Below are positions 53,306-63,452 of a stretch of DNA of 64,000 nucleotides, piece by piece. Numbering within the stretch: the stretch's first letter is position 1; each line of letters opens with the position of its first letter. Below the pieces are notes generated by a model. That model saw only the letters and a list, made by a program, of their open reading frames with translations. It was not told the origin of the DNA and ran no database searches. The translations under genes were made by a program, and so were the position numbers. Origin of the DNA: Xanthomonas sp. AM6 (GTDB taxonomy: Bacteria > Pseudomonadota > Gammaproteobacteria > Xanthomonadales > Xanthomonadaceae); assembly GCF_025665335.1 (NCBI RefSeq), contig NZ_CP106869.1:1886501-1950500 (forward strand), written 5' to 3'.

Positions 53306-53450
53306 GGGACGCTGGGCGCATGATGCCTCGGATTCCCGGCCCCATGTCGCCGGACCTGCCGTTCAGCTACGATCTGCCACCGCCCATCGGACCCGGCTGG
53401 CATTGCCGCGGGCAGGGCTCTAGTTTAGGCGCGGGAAAAGGGGATACGAC

Positions 53451-54044
53451 ATGCAGCGCTTTCACGCCGAGCGGCCGCGCAACTTGGGGCGATGCCGACG
53501 GGTCGATGGTTTCAGCTTGATCGAGTTGATGGTGACGGTGGTCGTGCTGGCAGTGGCGATGAGCATCGCCATCCCCAGCTACACCTATCTGGTCAATACC
53601 AGCCGGCTGACCTCCGCCTCCAACGAGATGGTGGCATCGCTTCAGCTCGCGCGTTCGGAGGCGATTCGGCTCAACCGGAACGTGGCGGTGTGCCGCAGCG
53701 ACAACGGCACCAGTTGCGCGACCGGTAGCGCATGGAACCAGTGGATCACCATTGTGGTGACCGACTCGAACGTGCTGCGCGTCAGTGCGGTGAAGGCTCC
53801 GGTCCAGCTGAGCGTGAGCAGCGCGGTCAGCGGCAACAACGACCGCATCGTCTTCAGTCCGGACGGATTCGCCCGCAGCAGTGCCGGAACCTTGCTCAAT
53901 GCCGGGTTTTCCAGCTGCATCGCGACCACGCGCCCGAGCGACAACCTGCGGGTCGTGTACATCGTCGGCGGCAGCCGGGTGGGGTTCGTCACTACCCCGG
54001 GCAACGCCGCATGTCCTGCGCCATCAAACTCTCCACCTGTGTGA
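53451..54044 (+). CDS. fimU: FimU/FimT-type (GspH) minor pseudopilin
   Basis: Type IV pilus minor pilin of 197 residues. A long basic leader precedes the prepilin-peptidase site G|FSLIELMVTVVVLAVAM with Glu5. The GspH-type head has NEMVASLQLARSEAIRLN, AVCRSDNGTSCATG and the Cys-bounded C-terminus FSSCIATTRPS to NAACPAP. No GRxR motif is seen near its end, unlike the FimT copy at 60133-60660. It is the first gene of the minor-pilin operon, divergent from the kinase. Confidence 0.9.
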   Translation: MQRFHAERPRNLGRCRRVDGFSLIELMVTVVVLAVAMSIAIPSYTYLVNTSRLTSASNEMVASLQLARSEAIRLNRNVAVCRSDNGTSCATGSAWNQWITIVVTDSNVLRVSAVKAPVQLSVSSAVSGNNDRIVFSPDGFARSSAGTLLNAGFSSCIATTRPSDNLRVVYIVGGSRVGFVTTPGNAACPAPSNSPPV

Positions 54045-54049
54045 ATTCT

Positions 54050-54520
54050 ATGCATACGTCTCCTCCGCGCCCGGCATCGCTGGCGTCGCAACGTGGGATA
54101 AGCCTCATCGAAGTGCTGATCTCGGTCCTGATCATGGGCATCGGCATGCTGGGGGTCGCAGCGCTGCAGGCGACGGCGCTTCGCAACAACCAGAGTTCCT
54201 TCGAGCGCAGCCAGGTCGTCGTAGGCACCACCGGCATCTTCGACGCGATGCGCGCCAACGTCGCCGCCGCCCGGAACGGCAACTACAACATGGGCATGAC
54301 CTGCACTGCGCCGACAGGCACGTCGCAGGTGGTGGTCGATCAGCGCAATTTCCTCAATTCCCTGCAGGCCATCATGGGCGCTTCCGCATGCGGCGCGATC
54401 AATTGCAGCGCCGACGATTGCCAGGTGACGGTGCAGTGGGACGACAGCAGGGGCAGCCAGGCGGCAGCGAACGTGACTGCGGCGCAAACCCAGCAGTTCC
54501 AGACGGTGACCAGGCTATGA
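54050..54520 (+). CDS. pilV: Type IV pilus minor pilin PilV
   Basis: A 156-residue minor pilin. The cleavage site is QRG|ISLIEVLISVLIMGIGML with Glu5, then LQATALRNNQSSFERSQV. NCSADDCQVTVQW near the end is characteristic of PilV. ATG 54050 is used; a GTG at 54041 overlaps the fimU stop and would add three residues. It overlaps pilW at ATGA. Confidence 0.9.
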   Translation: MHTSPPRPASLASQRGISLIEVLISVLIMGIGMLGVAALQATALRNNQSSFERSQVVVGTTGIFDAMRANVAAARNGNYNMGMTCTAPTGTSQVVVDQRNFLNSLQAIMGASACGAINCSADDCQVTVQWDDSRGSQAAANVTAAQTQQFQTVTRL

Positions 54521-55530
54521 GCCGCGCGTGGCGGAGCGGGGCGCCGAGCAGGCACCGGGTCGCAGGCATGAGTCTGATCGAACTGATGATCTCTCTGCTG
54601 CTGGGATTGCTGGTGGTCGGCGCGGCCATCGGCATTTTCATCACCAACCGGCGTACCTATGCCGCCACGGAGAACCTGGGTCGCGTGCAGGAAAACGTGC
54701 GCACCGCGTTCGAGCTGATGACGCGCGACATCCGCGAGGCGGGTGGGAACCAATGCAACAGCAGCGACAACATGGGCATGTCGAACGTCATCAACAGCCC
54801 GGCATCGCGCTGGTGGACGAACTGGTCGGGCAACAAGCTGGTGGGCGTGTCGGCAAGCGGCAGCTTCCCAACGCCGGCACCGACGAGCCGCGTCGCCAAC
54901 ACCGAAGGCCTGGTGCTGATGTCCTCGGGCGACGCGACCGCGATCGTCACGGCGCACACGCCGGCCTCGGCGCAGTTCACGGTCAGCACCAATACGCATG
55001 GTTTCAGGAACGGCGACTACCTGATCGCCTGCGGTCCCAACGCCGAAACGACGGGCGTGCTGCGCATCGGAGCCCTGTTCCAGATGAGCAGTGGCCAGGG
55101 CAGCAGCACCATTGGCCACGCCGCGTCGGGTTCGCCAGGAAATTCCAGCAGCAACCTGGGGATCAACGGCTCCGTCTTCACCTACGGGCCGAACACGATG
55201 CTCAGCCGGCTCAATGCATCGCGCTGGTTCATCGGCACCAATCCTAGGGGCGGGCGTTCGCTGTACCAGGGCGTGCTGACGAATACAGGGGGTACGCCGG
55301 CGATCTTCGATCAAGAAGTAGCCGAGAACGTGCAGAACATGGCGATCACCTATCTCATTCCCAGCGACGGCGGCTACGTCAGCGCTGCGACCGTCGGGAC
55401 GCGCTGGGACCAGGTCACCGCCATCAACCTGTCGCTGACCTTCCAGACCCAGGACGCGATCGGAACGAACGGCTCGCCGGTGACGCGCACGATCAGCAAT
55501 GTCATCACCTTGCGGAACCGCAACGAATGA
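54517..55530 (+). CDS. pilW: Type IV pilus minor pilin PilW
   Basis: A 337-residue minor pilin with cleavage site VAG|MSLIELMISLLLGLLVVG, followed by NRRTYAATENLGRVQENVRTAF, characteristic of PilW. The large C-terminal head is Ser/Asn/Gly-rich (SSGQGSSTIGHAASGSPGNS) and ends TRTISNVITLRNRN. It is coupled to both neighbours by 4-base overlaps. Confidence 0.9.
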   Translation: MSRAWRSGAPSRHRVAGMSLIELMISLLLGLLVVGAAIGIFITNRRTYAATENLGRVQENVRTAFELMTRDIREAGGNQCNSSDNMGMSNVINSPASRWWTNWSGNKLVGVSASGSFPTPAPTSRVANTEGLVLMSSGDATAIVTAHTPASAQFTVSTNTHGFRNGDYLIACGPNAETTGVLRIGALFQMSSGQGSSTIGHAASGSPGNSSSNLGINGSVFTYGPNTMLSRLNASRWFIGTNPRGGRSLYQGVLTNTGGTPAIFDQEVAENVQNMAITYLIPSDGGYVSAATVGTRWDQVTAINLSLTFQTQDAIGTNGSPVTRTISNVITLRNRNE

Positions 55531-56060
55531 GCACGACTCCATATCCCGCCCCCGCCGCGCGCCAGGCTGGCGTCTCCCTGATCGTGGTACTGATGCTGCT
55601 GCTGGTGATGACGTTGCTGGGCCTGGCGGTCGTGCGCGGAACGTTGATGCAGGAGCGGATGAGCGGCAACCTGCTCGATCGCAGCGTGAACTTCCAGGCC
55701 GCCGAGTCGGCCCTGCGCCAGGGCGAAGCGCTCGCGTTGGCACAAACCGTGGTGCCGACCGGTAATGGATGCAGCGGGGGCGTTTGCGGCCTGCCGCTGG
55801 CGAATCAACCCGAGCGTTGGCGCGATGCCAGCTTTGGCGGCTGGGTCGACGCCAGCACCAGTACCCGAAGCGCCTCGGCGTCCAGAACGCAGTTCTATAT
55901 CGAATACATGGGGACGGCCGAAGCCTGGTTCGAATGCAACAGCGACGAAAAGTACACGGGGCAGCCGATTTGCGTGCGGCCGATGTATCGGATCGTGGCG
56001 CGCAGCCAGGCTCCAGGCCGTTCCAGTGTCATCCTTCAATCAAGCTATATCGCGCCGTAA
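55527..56060 (+). CDS. pilX: Type IV pilus minor pilin PilX
   Basis: A 177-residue minor pilin. The processing site is RQAG|VSLIVVLMLLLVMTLLGLAV, with no Glu at position 5, as is usual for PilX. Next comes the family motif QERMSGNLLDRSVNFQAAESAL. The C-terminal part has paired cysteines (ECNSDEKYTG, PICVRPMYRI). pilY1 follows after 15 bases. Confidence 0.88.
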   Translation: MSTTPYPAPAARQAGVSLIVVLMLLLVMTLLGLAVVRGTLMQERMSGNLLDRSVNFQAAESALRQGEALALAQTVVPTGNGCSGGVCGLPLANQPERWRDASFGGWVDASTSTRSASASRTQFYIEYMGTAEAWFECNSDEKYTGQPICVRPMYRIVARSQAPGRSSVILQSSYIAP

Positions 56061-56075
56061 GACGGAGTCACCATC

Positions 56076-59000
56076 ATGAACCAGTTCCACGACGTTCGTC
56101 TGCGCAGGCATCGCTTCTTGCCTCGTCTCAATGCATTCGCAGCGGCTTTCGCCTGCACCATGCTCGCCCTGCCAGCCAGCGCCGGTGTCGTGGTACCCAG
56201 CTACCCGTTGCAGTCGGGTGGGCGTATCGCGCCCAACGTGTTGTTCATCCTGGACGATTCCGGTTCCATGGAAAGCACGTTCATGCCGGACGCCGTGCCA
56301 CAGACCACCGTCGATGGCACCAATTTCAACATCAGCAACAGCACGTACGCGCGCAACACCATCTATTACAATCCTGCTGTCACTTATGAGCCATGGGTGG
56401 ATGCTACCGGTGCCCCCATGACCGGTGGGATGGATTATGGTAGCGTTTATAACAATGTCGAGTTTCTGACGGATAACGTGAATCTTGCCGGGTCGGATAG
56501 GTCATTCTATGTCCCCAAAGACCTTTCTAATACCGCCGAGAGCTATCTTTCAAATACTGCCAACTATTATCGTTACCAGATTCGCACGGACGGTACGGTC
56601 ATCCGCAGTGAGTTGATGTTCGGCGTGTCCGGCCAGCAAGGGTTGACTGGAAGCGGGTGTAGTAATTCCAATAACGGCTGGCAGTGGAAGAATTGCGTGC
56701 GGGATACTCCTGTTACTCCTGCCACTTCCACGGCTTCGGCCGTTCACAGAAGCGAGGCGGAGGAGCGTAGAAACTTCGCAACCTGGTGGTCTTACAGCCG
56801 CACTCGAATGAAGGTGGCAAAAGGAAGCGCTGGCCGTGCCTTCAACGATCTTGGCACGAACGTACGTGTCGGGTTTCGCACGATCTGGCAAAAGGGGCTG
56901 GCAGGAAACCTGATCACGCAGGCGGCGCCTATTCCCGTCGGCCGGAACAATGGGTTTTTTGATAACCCTAATGGCGTGGATGGCGCGGACAACAACCGTA
57001 CGCTTTGGTATCAGCGCTTGTATGGGGCCGATGCTGGAGGGGGGACGCCGCTCCATGGAGCGCTCAACGATGCCGGGCGGTATTTCAGTAGCAGTGCGGC
57101 TGGTGGGCCGTATGGCCCGCAAGTCGGGGCTGCGCAGTTCGCTTGCCGGCAGAATTTCACGATCTTGACGACGGACGGCTATTGGAATGGCAAGGACAAC
57201 TATGCAACTCCTGTCAACGAGCAGGATAACGTTGCGGGTTCCGAGATAACCAGGCCTGCCGGCGATCCGTACACCTATACGCCTGTCCGTCCTTACAGAA
57301 GCGCCGACTCGGACACTCTGGCCGACGTCGCGATGCGCTACTGGAAATCCGATCTTCGGACGGACCTGGAGAACACGGTGCCCAGTAGCGCTTCGGATCC
57401 TGCGTTCTGGCAGCATATGACCACATTTGCGATTTCGATCGGCGCCAAGGGCACGCTCGATCCGAAAACGGACTTGCCTGCGATAACTTCCGGGGCGAAG
57501 AATTGGCCTACGCCGGTCAATAACAGCATTCAGAACGTCGACGATTTGTGGCACGCGGCGGTCAATGGCCGCGGCAGCTTCATTGTCGCCAGCAATCCTA
57601 ACGAGTTCACCCAGGGACTGAAGGCAGCGCTGGGCGAAATCGTGAGGCGTACCGGTACCGGCGGCAATCTTGCCGCCAATTCCAGCAGCCTTACCAGCGA
57701 TACGCATGTCTATCAGGCGACCTTCGTGTCAGGGGTCTGGACGGGCGAAATGAAAGCCGTCCCGGTCACGAGTACGGGTGTCGACACCACCGCTCCAACA
57801 TGGCGCAGCAGCATTCCCAGCACGGGCCGCAATATCCGCACGTGGAGCGGTAGCACGGGTGCGGCATTTCCTACTTCCGCGCAACAGACGGCATTGACGC
57901 GTGCGGGGACGGCGACCGCTGCGGCGGTGACGGGTGCCGACAACGCCGCCTACATCGCGGGAAATCAGGATCTCGAGCTGAATCGCACCAACGGGTACCT
58001 TCGCACGCGCAGCACCTTGCTCGGCGACATCGTCAATTCTTCTCCGGCCTACGACAGTGTCAGCGGCACCATCTACGTCGGCGCCAATGACGGCATGATG
58101 CATGCGTTCGATGCGAGCAACGGCGTGGAGCGCTTTGCCTACGTGCCTGGCAGCCTCAACTTTACCGATCTGGCTACCCTCAGTGCGCCGGACTACGACC
58201 ACCGATTCTTCGTGGACGGCCCGATCAGTCTTTCGCGCAAGGATCAGTTGAACAATCAGACGATCCTGGTGGGCACCCTCGGGCGCGGTGGCAAGGGCAT
58301 TTACGCGCTGGATGTCACCAATCCCGGCAGCTTTTCCAACAGCAATGTGCTCTGGGAGAAAGCGGGCGACAATCTGGCGTCCACTGCCGCGGACAACAAC
58401 ATGGGCTTGAATCTCGGTGCACCGGTCATCGCCAAGCTCAACAACGGCGAGTTGGCCGCGATCGTGGCCAATGGCCCCAACAGCACCAACGAGCGCGCCG
58501 TCCTGTTCGTGTATCGCCTCAGCGATGGCGCGCTGCTCTCCGAAATCGACACCGGCGTCGGATCCTCTGCGTCGCCAAATGGGCTGTTCGCCCCGGCCGT
58601 TCGCGACATCGACGGCAACGGCACCATCGATTACGTCTATGCCGGCGACATGCAGGGAAATCTCTGGCGCTTCAATCTTTCCGCCTCCACGCCGTCCAGC
58701 TGGAACACCGCGTCCAATCGTTTGCGTATGTTCACCGCGACGAATTCTGCGGGTACCGTGCAGCCGATCACGTCGGCGCCAGCGATAGCGCGCGATCCGG
58801 CGACCTTCAATCTGTGGATCTTCTTCGGCACAGGTCGTTTCCTCACCGCCGACGACGTGACCAATACTACCGTGCAGACCGTCTATGGCATCAAGGACTC
58901 TGCCACCACCGTTGCCAAGGCCGACTTGCAGCGCCGGAAATTTGCCGCCAGCGGCGTGGTCAACAATCAGAACGTACGTGTCATGGAGGCCAACAGTGCG

Positions 59001-59474
59001 TTGGGTGCAGGCAAGAAGGGCTGGTATCTGGACCTGATCGATCCGCCAGTTGCAGATCCCGCGCCGGCAACGGCCAATGGCGAGCGGGTCTACACCGGCA
59101 TGAACGTCATCTCGGGTGTTCTTACCTTCACCAGCAACACTCCCGATGACGACCCGTGCCTGCCTGGCGGCAAGGGCCAGGACAACGCGATCGACGCGTT
59201 TACCGGGTCGAGCCTTAGCCAGTCGTTCTTCGATCTCAATCAGGATGGTTCCTACGCGGACGAAACGCTGACGGTAAACGGGGTGAAGATTCCGGTGGCA
59301 TCGGTCGCGTTGGGTGGATTGGGAAGTTCGAGCAATTACTTCACCGGCGGAGGCTCAGGCAGCGGCGGTGGCCTGGCTTGCCTCAACATCAACGATGGCA
59401 GCGCGGTCTGCAAAAAGATCCGCGAGATTCGCAAGGTGGGGCGTGTCCAGTGGCGGGAGGCGATCCAGGAATGA
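56076..59474 (+). CDS. pilY1: PilY1-type pilus tip adhesin and assembly factor
   Basis: An 1132-residue exported protein. After the signal peptide comes a von Willebrand A-like domain with MIDAS motif LDDSGSMES (about residue 65). A middle part follows, then the C-terminal beta-propeller with DSVSGTIYVGANDGMMHAFD and the calcium site RDIDGNGTIDYVYAGD (about residues 843-858). Roughly codons 95-480 are visibly lower in G+C (many aat, tat, ttt, ata codons) than the rest, pointing to recombination of the variable head. It promotes pilus extension, twitching and attachment in relatives. Confidence 0.92.
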   Translation: MNQFHDVRLRRHRFLPRLNAFAAAFACTMLALPASAGVVVPSYPLQSGGRIAPNVLFILDDSGSMESTFMPDAVPQTTVDGTNFNISNSTYARNTIYYNPAVTYEPWVDATGAPMTGGMDYGSVYNNVEFLTDNVNLAGSDRSFYVPKDLSNTAESYLSNTANYYRYQIRTDGTVIRSELMFGVSGQQGLTGSGCSNSNNGWQWKNCVRDTPVTPATSTASAVHRSEAEERRNFATWWSYSRTRMKVAKGSAGRAFNDLGTNVRVGFRTIWQKGLAGNLITQAAPIPVGRNNGFFDNPNGVDGADNNRTLWYQRLYGADAGGGTPLHGALNDAGRYFSSSAAGGPYGPQVGAAQFACRQNFTILTTDGYWNGKDNYATPVNEQDNVAGSEITRPAGDPYTYTPVRPYRSADSDTLADVAMRYWKSDLRTDLENTVPSSASDPAFWQHMTTFAISIGAKGTLDPKTDLPAITSGAKNWPTPVNNSIQNVDDLWHAAVNGRGSFIVASNPNEFTQGLKAALGEIVRRTGTGGNLAANSSSLTSDTHVYQATFVSGVWTGEMKAVPVTSTGVDTTAPTWRSSIPSTGRNIRTWSGSTGAAFPTSAQQTALTRAGTATAAAVTGADNAAYIAGNQDLELNRTNGYLRTRSTLLGDIVNSSPAYDSVSGTIYVGANDGMMHAFDASNGVERFAYVPGSLNFTDLATLSAPDYDHRFFVDGPISLSRKDQLNNQTILVGTLGRGGKGIYALDVTNPGSFSNSNVLWEKAGDNLASTAADNNMGLNLGAPVIAKLNNGELAAIVANGPNSTNERAVLFVYRLSDGALLSEIDTGVGSSASPNGLFAPAVRDIDGNGTIDYVYAGDMQGNLWRFNLSASTPSSWNTASNRLRMFTATNSAGTVQPITSAPAIARDPATFNLWIFFGTGRFLTADDVTNTTVQTVYGIKDSATTVAKADLQRRKFAASGVVNNQNVRVMEANSALGAGKKGWYLDLIDPPVADPAPATANGERVYTGMNVISGVLTFTSNTPDDDPCLPGGKGQDNAIDAFTGSSLSQSFFDLNQDGSYADETLTVNGVKIPVASVALGGLGSSSNYFTGGGSGSGGGLACLNINDGSAVCKKIREIRKVGRVQWREAIQE

Positions 59475-59527
59475 GTGCGTCCACTTCAAGCGTCCTTCAC
59501 ATCCATCGGAGTCATTGCAATGCGTAG
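59471..59527 (+). CDS. Possible 18-codon coupling minicistron between pilY1 and pilE
   Basis: An ATG overlapping the pilY1 stop (ATGA, 59471) opens an 18-codon frame (MSASTSSVLHIHRSHCNA). It ends at TAG 59525-59527, just inside the pilE start region. Terminating ribosomes would be delivered to the pilE RBS (GGAG 59508). The peptide itself has no recognisable features, so the role, if any, is coupling. Confidence 0.3.
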   Translation: MSASTSSVLHIHRSHCNA

Positions 59528-59957
59528 TCATCGTCGATTTTCAACGCAGCGCGGTTTCAGCTTGATCGAGATCATGATCACCGTGGTGATCATCGCGGTT
59601 CTCGCTGGCATCGCCATGGCTAGCTACAGCTGGGCGATGATCAAGGCGCGGCGTTCGGCGGCCGCCGGGTGCGTGCAGGAGGCCGCGCAATATATGGAGC
59701 GGTTCCACACTACAAGCATGAGCTACGTAAACGCGGACGGTACCGCGCCGGCGCTCCCAGCGTGCAGTGCTGACGTTACTCGTTTCTATACCGTGAGCCT
59801 TACCGCCAGTACAGCGTCCAGCTTTACGATTTCCGCTGTGCCGATCGCCGGAAAGCCGCAGGCGAAGGATCGGGAATGTGCGACATTGCAGATCAATGAA
59901 CGGGGGACCCGCTCAGCTACCGGCACCCTGTCCTCCACACCCGCCCAGTGCTGGTAA
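59520..59957 (+). CDS. pilE: PilE-type minor pilin
   Basis: A 145-residue type IV pilin-like protein. ATG 59520, eight bases after GGAG, gives a short leader MRSHRRFSTQRG, then FSLIEIMITVVIIAVLAGIAM with Glu5. SWAMIKARRSAAAGCVQEAAQYMERFHTT follows, and the C-terminal disulfide loop lies between ECATL and PAQCW. It is the last gene of the minor-pilin operon; an intrinsic terminator follows four bases after the stop. Confidence 0.9.
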   Translation: MRSHRRFSTQRGFSLIEIMITVVIIAVLAGIAMASYSWAMIKARRSAAAGCVQEAAQYMERFHTTSMSYVNADGTAPALPACSADVTRFYTVSLTASTASSFTISAVPIAGKPQAKDRECATLQINERGTRSATGTLSSTPAQCW

Positions 59958-59960
59958 GGC

Positions 59961-59992
59961 AAAAAAAAACCGCCGATCAACGGCGGTTTTTT
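59961..59992. terminator. Bidirectional intrinsic terminator (pilE operon / tRNA-Asn)
   Basis: A run of nine A, the stem CCGCCG-atcaa-CGGCGG, then TTTTTT. Read on either strand this gives a GC stem followed by a U-tract, so it ends pilE from the left and tRNA-Asn from the right. Confidence 0.9.
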
Positions 59993-59999
59993 CTATGCG

Positions 60000-60076
60000 T
60001 GGCGCCCGAAGTTGGACTCGAACCAACGACCCCCTGATTAACAGTCAAGTGCTCTAACCGGCTGAGCTATTCGGGC
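60000..60076 (-). tRNA. tRNA-Asn (anticodon GUU)
   Basis: The minus strand folds into a full cloverleaf of 77 nt with encoded CCA. The acceptor stem is GCCCGAA/TTCGGGC, the D-arm has AGCCGGTTA, the anticodon stem-loop is CTTGA-CTGTTAA-TCAGG with anticodon GTT, and the T-arm is GTTGG-TTCGAGT-CCAAC. It is transcribed from a clear promoter at 60086-60114 and ends at the shared terminator. Confidence 0.97.
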
Positions 60077-60085
60077 GAGGCGCGT

Positions 60086-60114
60086 ATTGTAGGCACATCT
60101 TTCCTGGCTGGCAA
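60086..60114 (-). promoter_or_regulatory. Promoter of tRNA-Asn
   Basis: On the minus strand TTGCCA (60114-60109) and TACAAT (60091-60086) are separated by exactly 17 bases. The -10 lies about 10 bases before the mature tRNA 5' end, with a GC-rich start region, as is typical for stable RNA genes. Confidence 0.7.
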
Positions 60115-60132
60115 GGGTCTGGTCGCCTCTTC

Positions 60133-60660
60133 CTAGGAGCCGCACAGTGGCCTGTCTGCCAGGCGCACCGAACGTGCCCGCCCAGTGGCGCTGACCACCA
60201 CTTCGGCTGCGGCCGTCTGATGGTTGCAGAGTCGGAATGTAAGGTTGCTGCCCGCGGCCCTCCCATCGGGGAGATAGCGCATCTGCACACGTCCGGCAGA
60301 GGACAGGATGCGAAGCCTGCCGCCTCCCGGAGCCGGCGACATCGTCAGGATGTCGCTACTCCGGTCCGGCTGCCGGTTGCCGTCCGGATCGGCATAGATG
60401 ATCCAGCTGCCGCTCCATTCGAAACCGGGATCGCAGTGCCGCCGGTTGGTCGACGGACACAGGGCGATGGGCTCTCCCCTGGAGATGGCCCAGGTACGCG
60501 CCAGCGCCAACTGCGCCAGCATCTCGTTGCTGGCCGCCAGTTCCCGGTGCCTGTCCAGCATCTGGCTGAAGCTGGGCATCCCGATGCACAGCGCAATCAG
60601 CATTAGCGCCATGGCGGTCAGTATTTCCATCAGTGTGAAGCCTCGGGTCCTCTTGTTCAT
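60133..60660 (-). CDS. fimT: FimT-type pseudopilin with C-terminal GRAR motif (putative DNA-uptake minor pilin)
   Basis: A 175-residue GspH/FimT-family protein starting [20 protein letters not shown] (Glu5 present). The head has [51 protein letters not shown] and near the end [20 protein letters not shown]. As I recall, Legionella FimT binds DNA through a C-terminal GRxR motif during natural transformation; here G160-R163 reads GRAR. The gene stands alone, next to tRNA-Asn and upstream of divergent uvrB, away from the fimU operon. A competence role is inferred. Confidence 0.86.
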   Translation of the reverse strand: MNKRTRGFTLMEILTAMALMLIALCIGMPSFSQMLDRHRELAASNEMLAQLALARTWAISRGEPIALCPSTNRRHCDPGFEWSGSWIIYADPDGNRQPDRSSDILTMSPAPGGGRLRILSSAGRVQMRYLPDGRAAGSNLTFRLCNHQTAAAEVVVSATGRARSVRLADRPLCGS

Positions 60661-60806
60661 GGCGCCTCCTCGACTGGCATTGCCAGCTTGGACGCGGGTG
60701 TGAGGCGAGGGCATCGCCGGGATGCCGACTGGGCTGTAGGAATAGTCCAGACGCGGCTGTCATCCGGGGCTCGCTATACTCATCTGTCGTCTCAAGGTGC
60801 CGATCC

Positions 60807-62831
<2,025 letters not shown>

Positions 62832-62855
62832 GGCGGGCCGCTGCGCCGGCAGCTA

Positions 62856-62884
62856 TTGTTCTTGGGCGCAAGGTGGGCTAAGAT
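62856..62884 (+). promoter_or_regulatory. Promoter of tRNA-Val
   Basis: TTGTTC (62856-62861) and TAAGAT (62879-62884) are 17 bases apart and followed by a GC-rich discriminator (tcgcgcccc), the form typical of stringently controlled stable-RNA promoters. The tRNA starts 35 bases after the -10. Confidence 0.55.
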
Positions 62885-62919
62885 TCGCGCCCCTGCAGCG
62901 GTATGGCCGCAGCAGCGAT

Positions 62920-62994
62920 GGGCGGTTAGCTCAGCGGTAGAGCACTACCTTGACATGGTAGGGGTCACAGGTTCGAACCCTGTACCGCCCACCA
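62920..62994 (+). tRNA. tRNA-Val (anticodon GAC)
   Basis: A complete 75-nt cloverleaf with encoded CCA: acceptor GGGCGGT/ACCGCCC with discriminator A, anticodon arm CTACC-TTGACAT-GGTAG (anticodon GAC), and T-arm ACAGG-TTCGAAC-CCTGT. A terminator stem follows at 63029. tRNA 3' ends are frequent integration sites, and a secretion locus begins downstream, but no attachment repeat is visible. Confidence 0.97.
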
Positions 62995-63028
62995 CGACAT
63001 GCAAGCGATGCACTCGTGGAACACGATG

Positions 63029-63052
63029 AAGCCGGCGTCCGCCGGCTTTTTT
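63029..63052 (+). terminator. Intrinsic terminator after tRNA-Val
   Basis: The GC-rich hairpin GCCGGCG-tc-CGCCGGC (63031-63046) is preceded by AA and followed by six T. It lies 35 bases after the tRNA. Confidence 0.85.
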
Positions 63053-63159
63053 GTTGGCCTACGCCCGGCGCGGGCATCGCGTCCCGGCTGGCGGCGGGTG
63101 GCCCTGGCGCCCGGCTTGCTTTAGCATCCAGGCGACGATCAGGCGAGGAGGCCGTGCGC

Positions 63160-63417
63160 ATGATGGAATATCATCATACGATTCAAGTCAAAGGACGCTA
63201 CCAGCTCGTGGCGTTGACGCGCGAACCGGAGTACAGCCCCGACAACGTGGTGGGCTATACGGTGACCACCGAGGGTGGCGCGCGCCTGGATTCGCACGAC
63301 ATGTCCTGGGACGAGGCGCGGGTCTGGATGGACACCCTGGTCGAGCAGGACGGCGGCGGCGTCGGCGTCGAAAAAAAGCCGTCGACGAGCAAGCCGAGCA
63401 CCCGGCGCCGACGCTAG
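63160..63417 (+). CDS. Small protein of unknown function upstream of virD4
   Basis: An 85-residue product starting MMEYHHTIQVKGRYQLVAL, with GAGGAGG about 9 bases before ATG 63160. The middle (NVVGYTVTTEGGARLDSHDM and SWDEARVWMDTLVEQ) looks like a small alpha/beta domain. The C-terminus is a Lys/Ser/Thr/Arg tail. I do not recognise it. It lies 35 bases before the VirD4 gene in the same direction, so it may belong to that operon. Confidence 0.65.
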   Translation: MMEYHHTIQVKGRYQLVALTREPEYSPDNVVGYTVTTEGGARLDSHDMSWDEARVWMDTLVEQDGGGVGVEKKPSTSKPSTRRRR

Positions 63418-63452
63418 AATAGGCGCCAAGGTGGATCAGGGAGGATAGGGGC

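Noticed and set aside
53341-53450. Sigma-54 promoter (TGGCATTGCC-like) before fimU
   Set aside because: TGGCAT is present but no TTGC at the required distance; the spacing does not fit GG-N10-GC.
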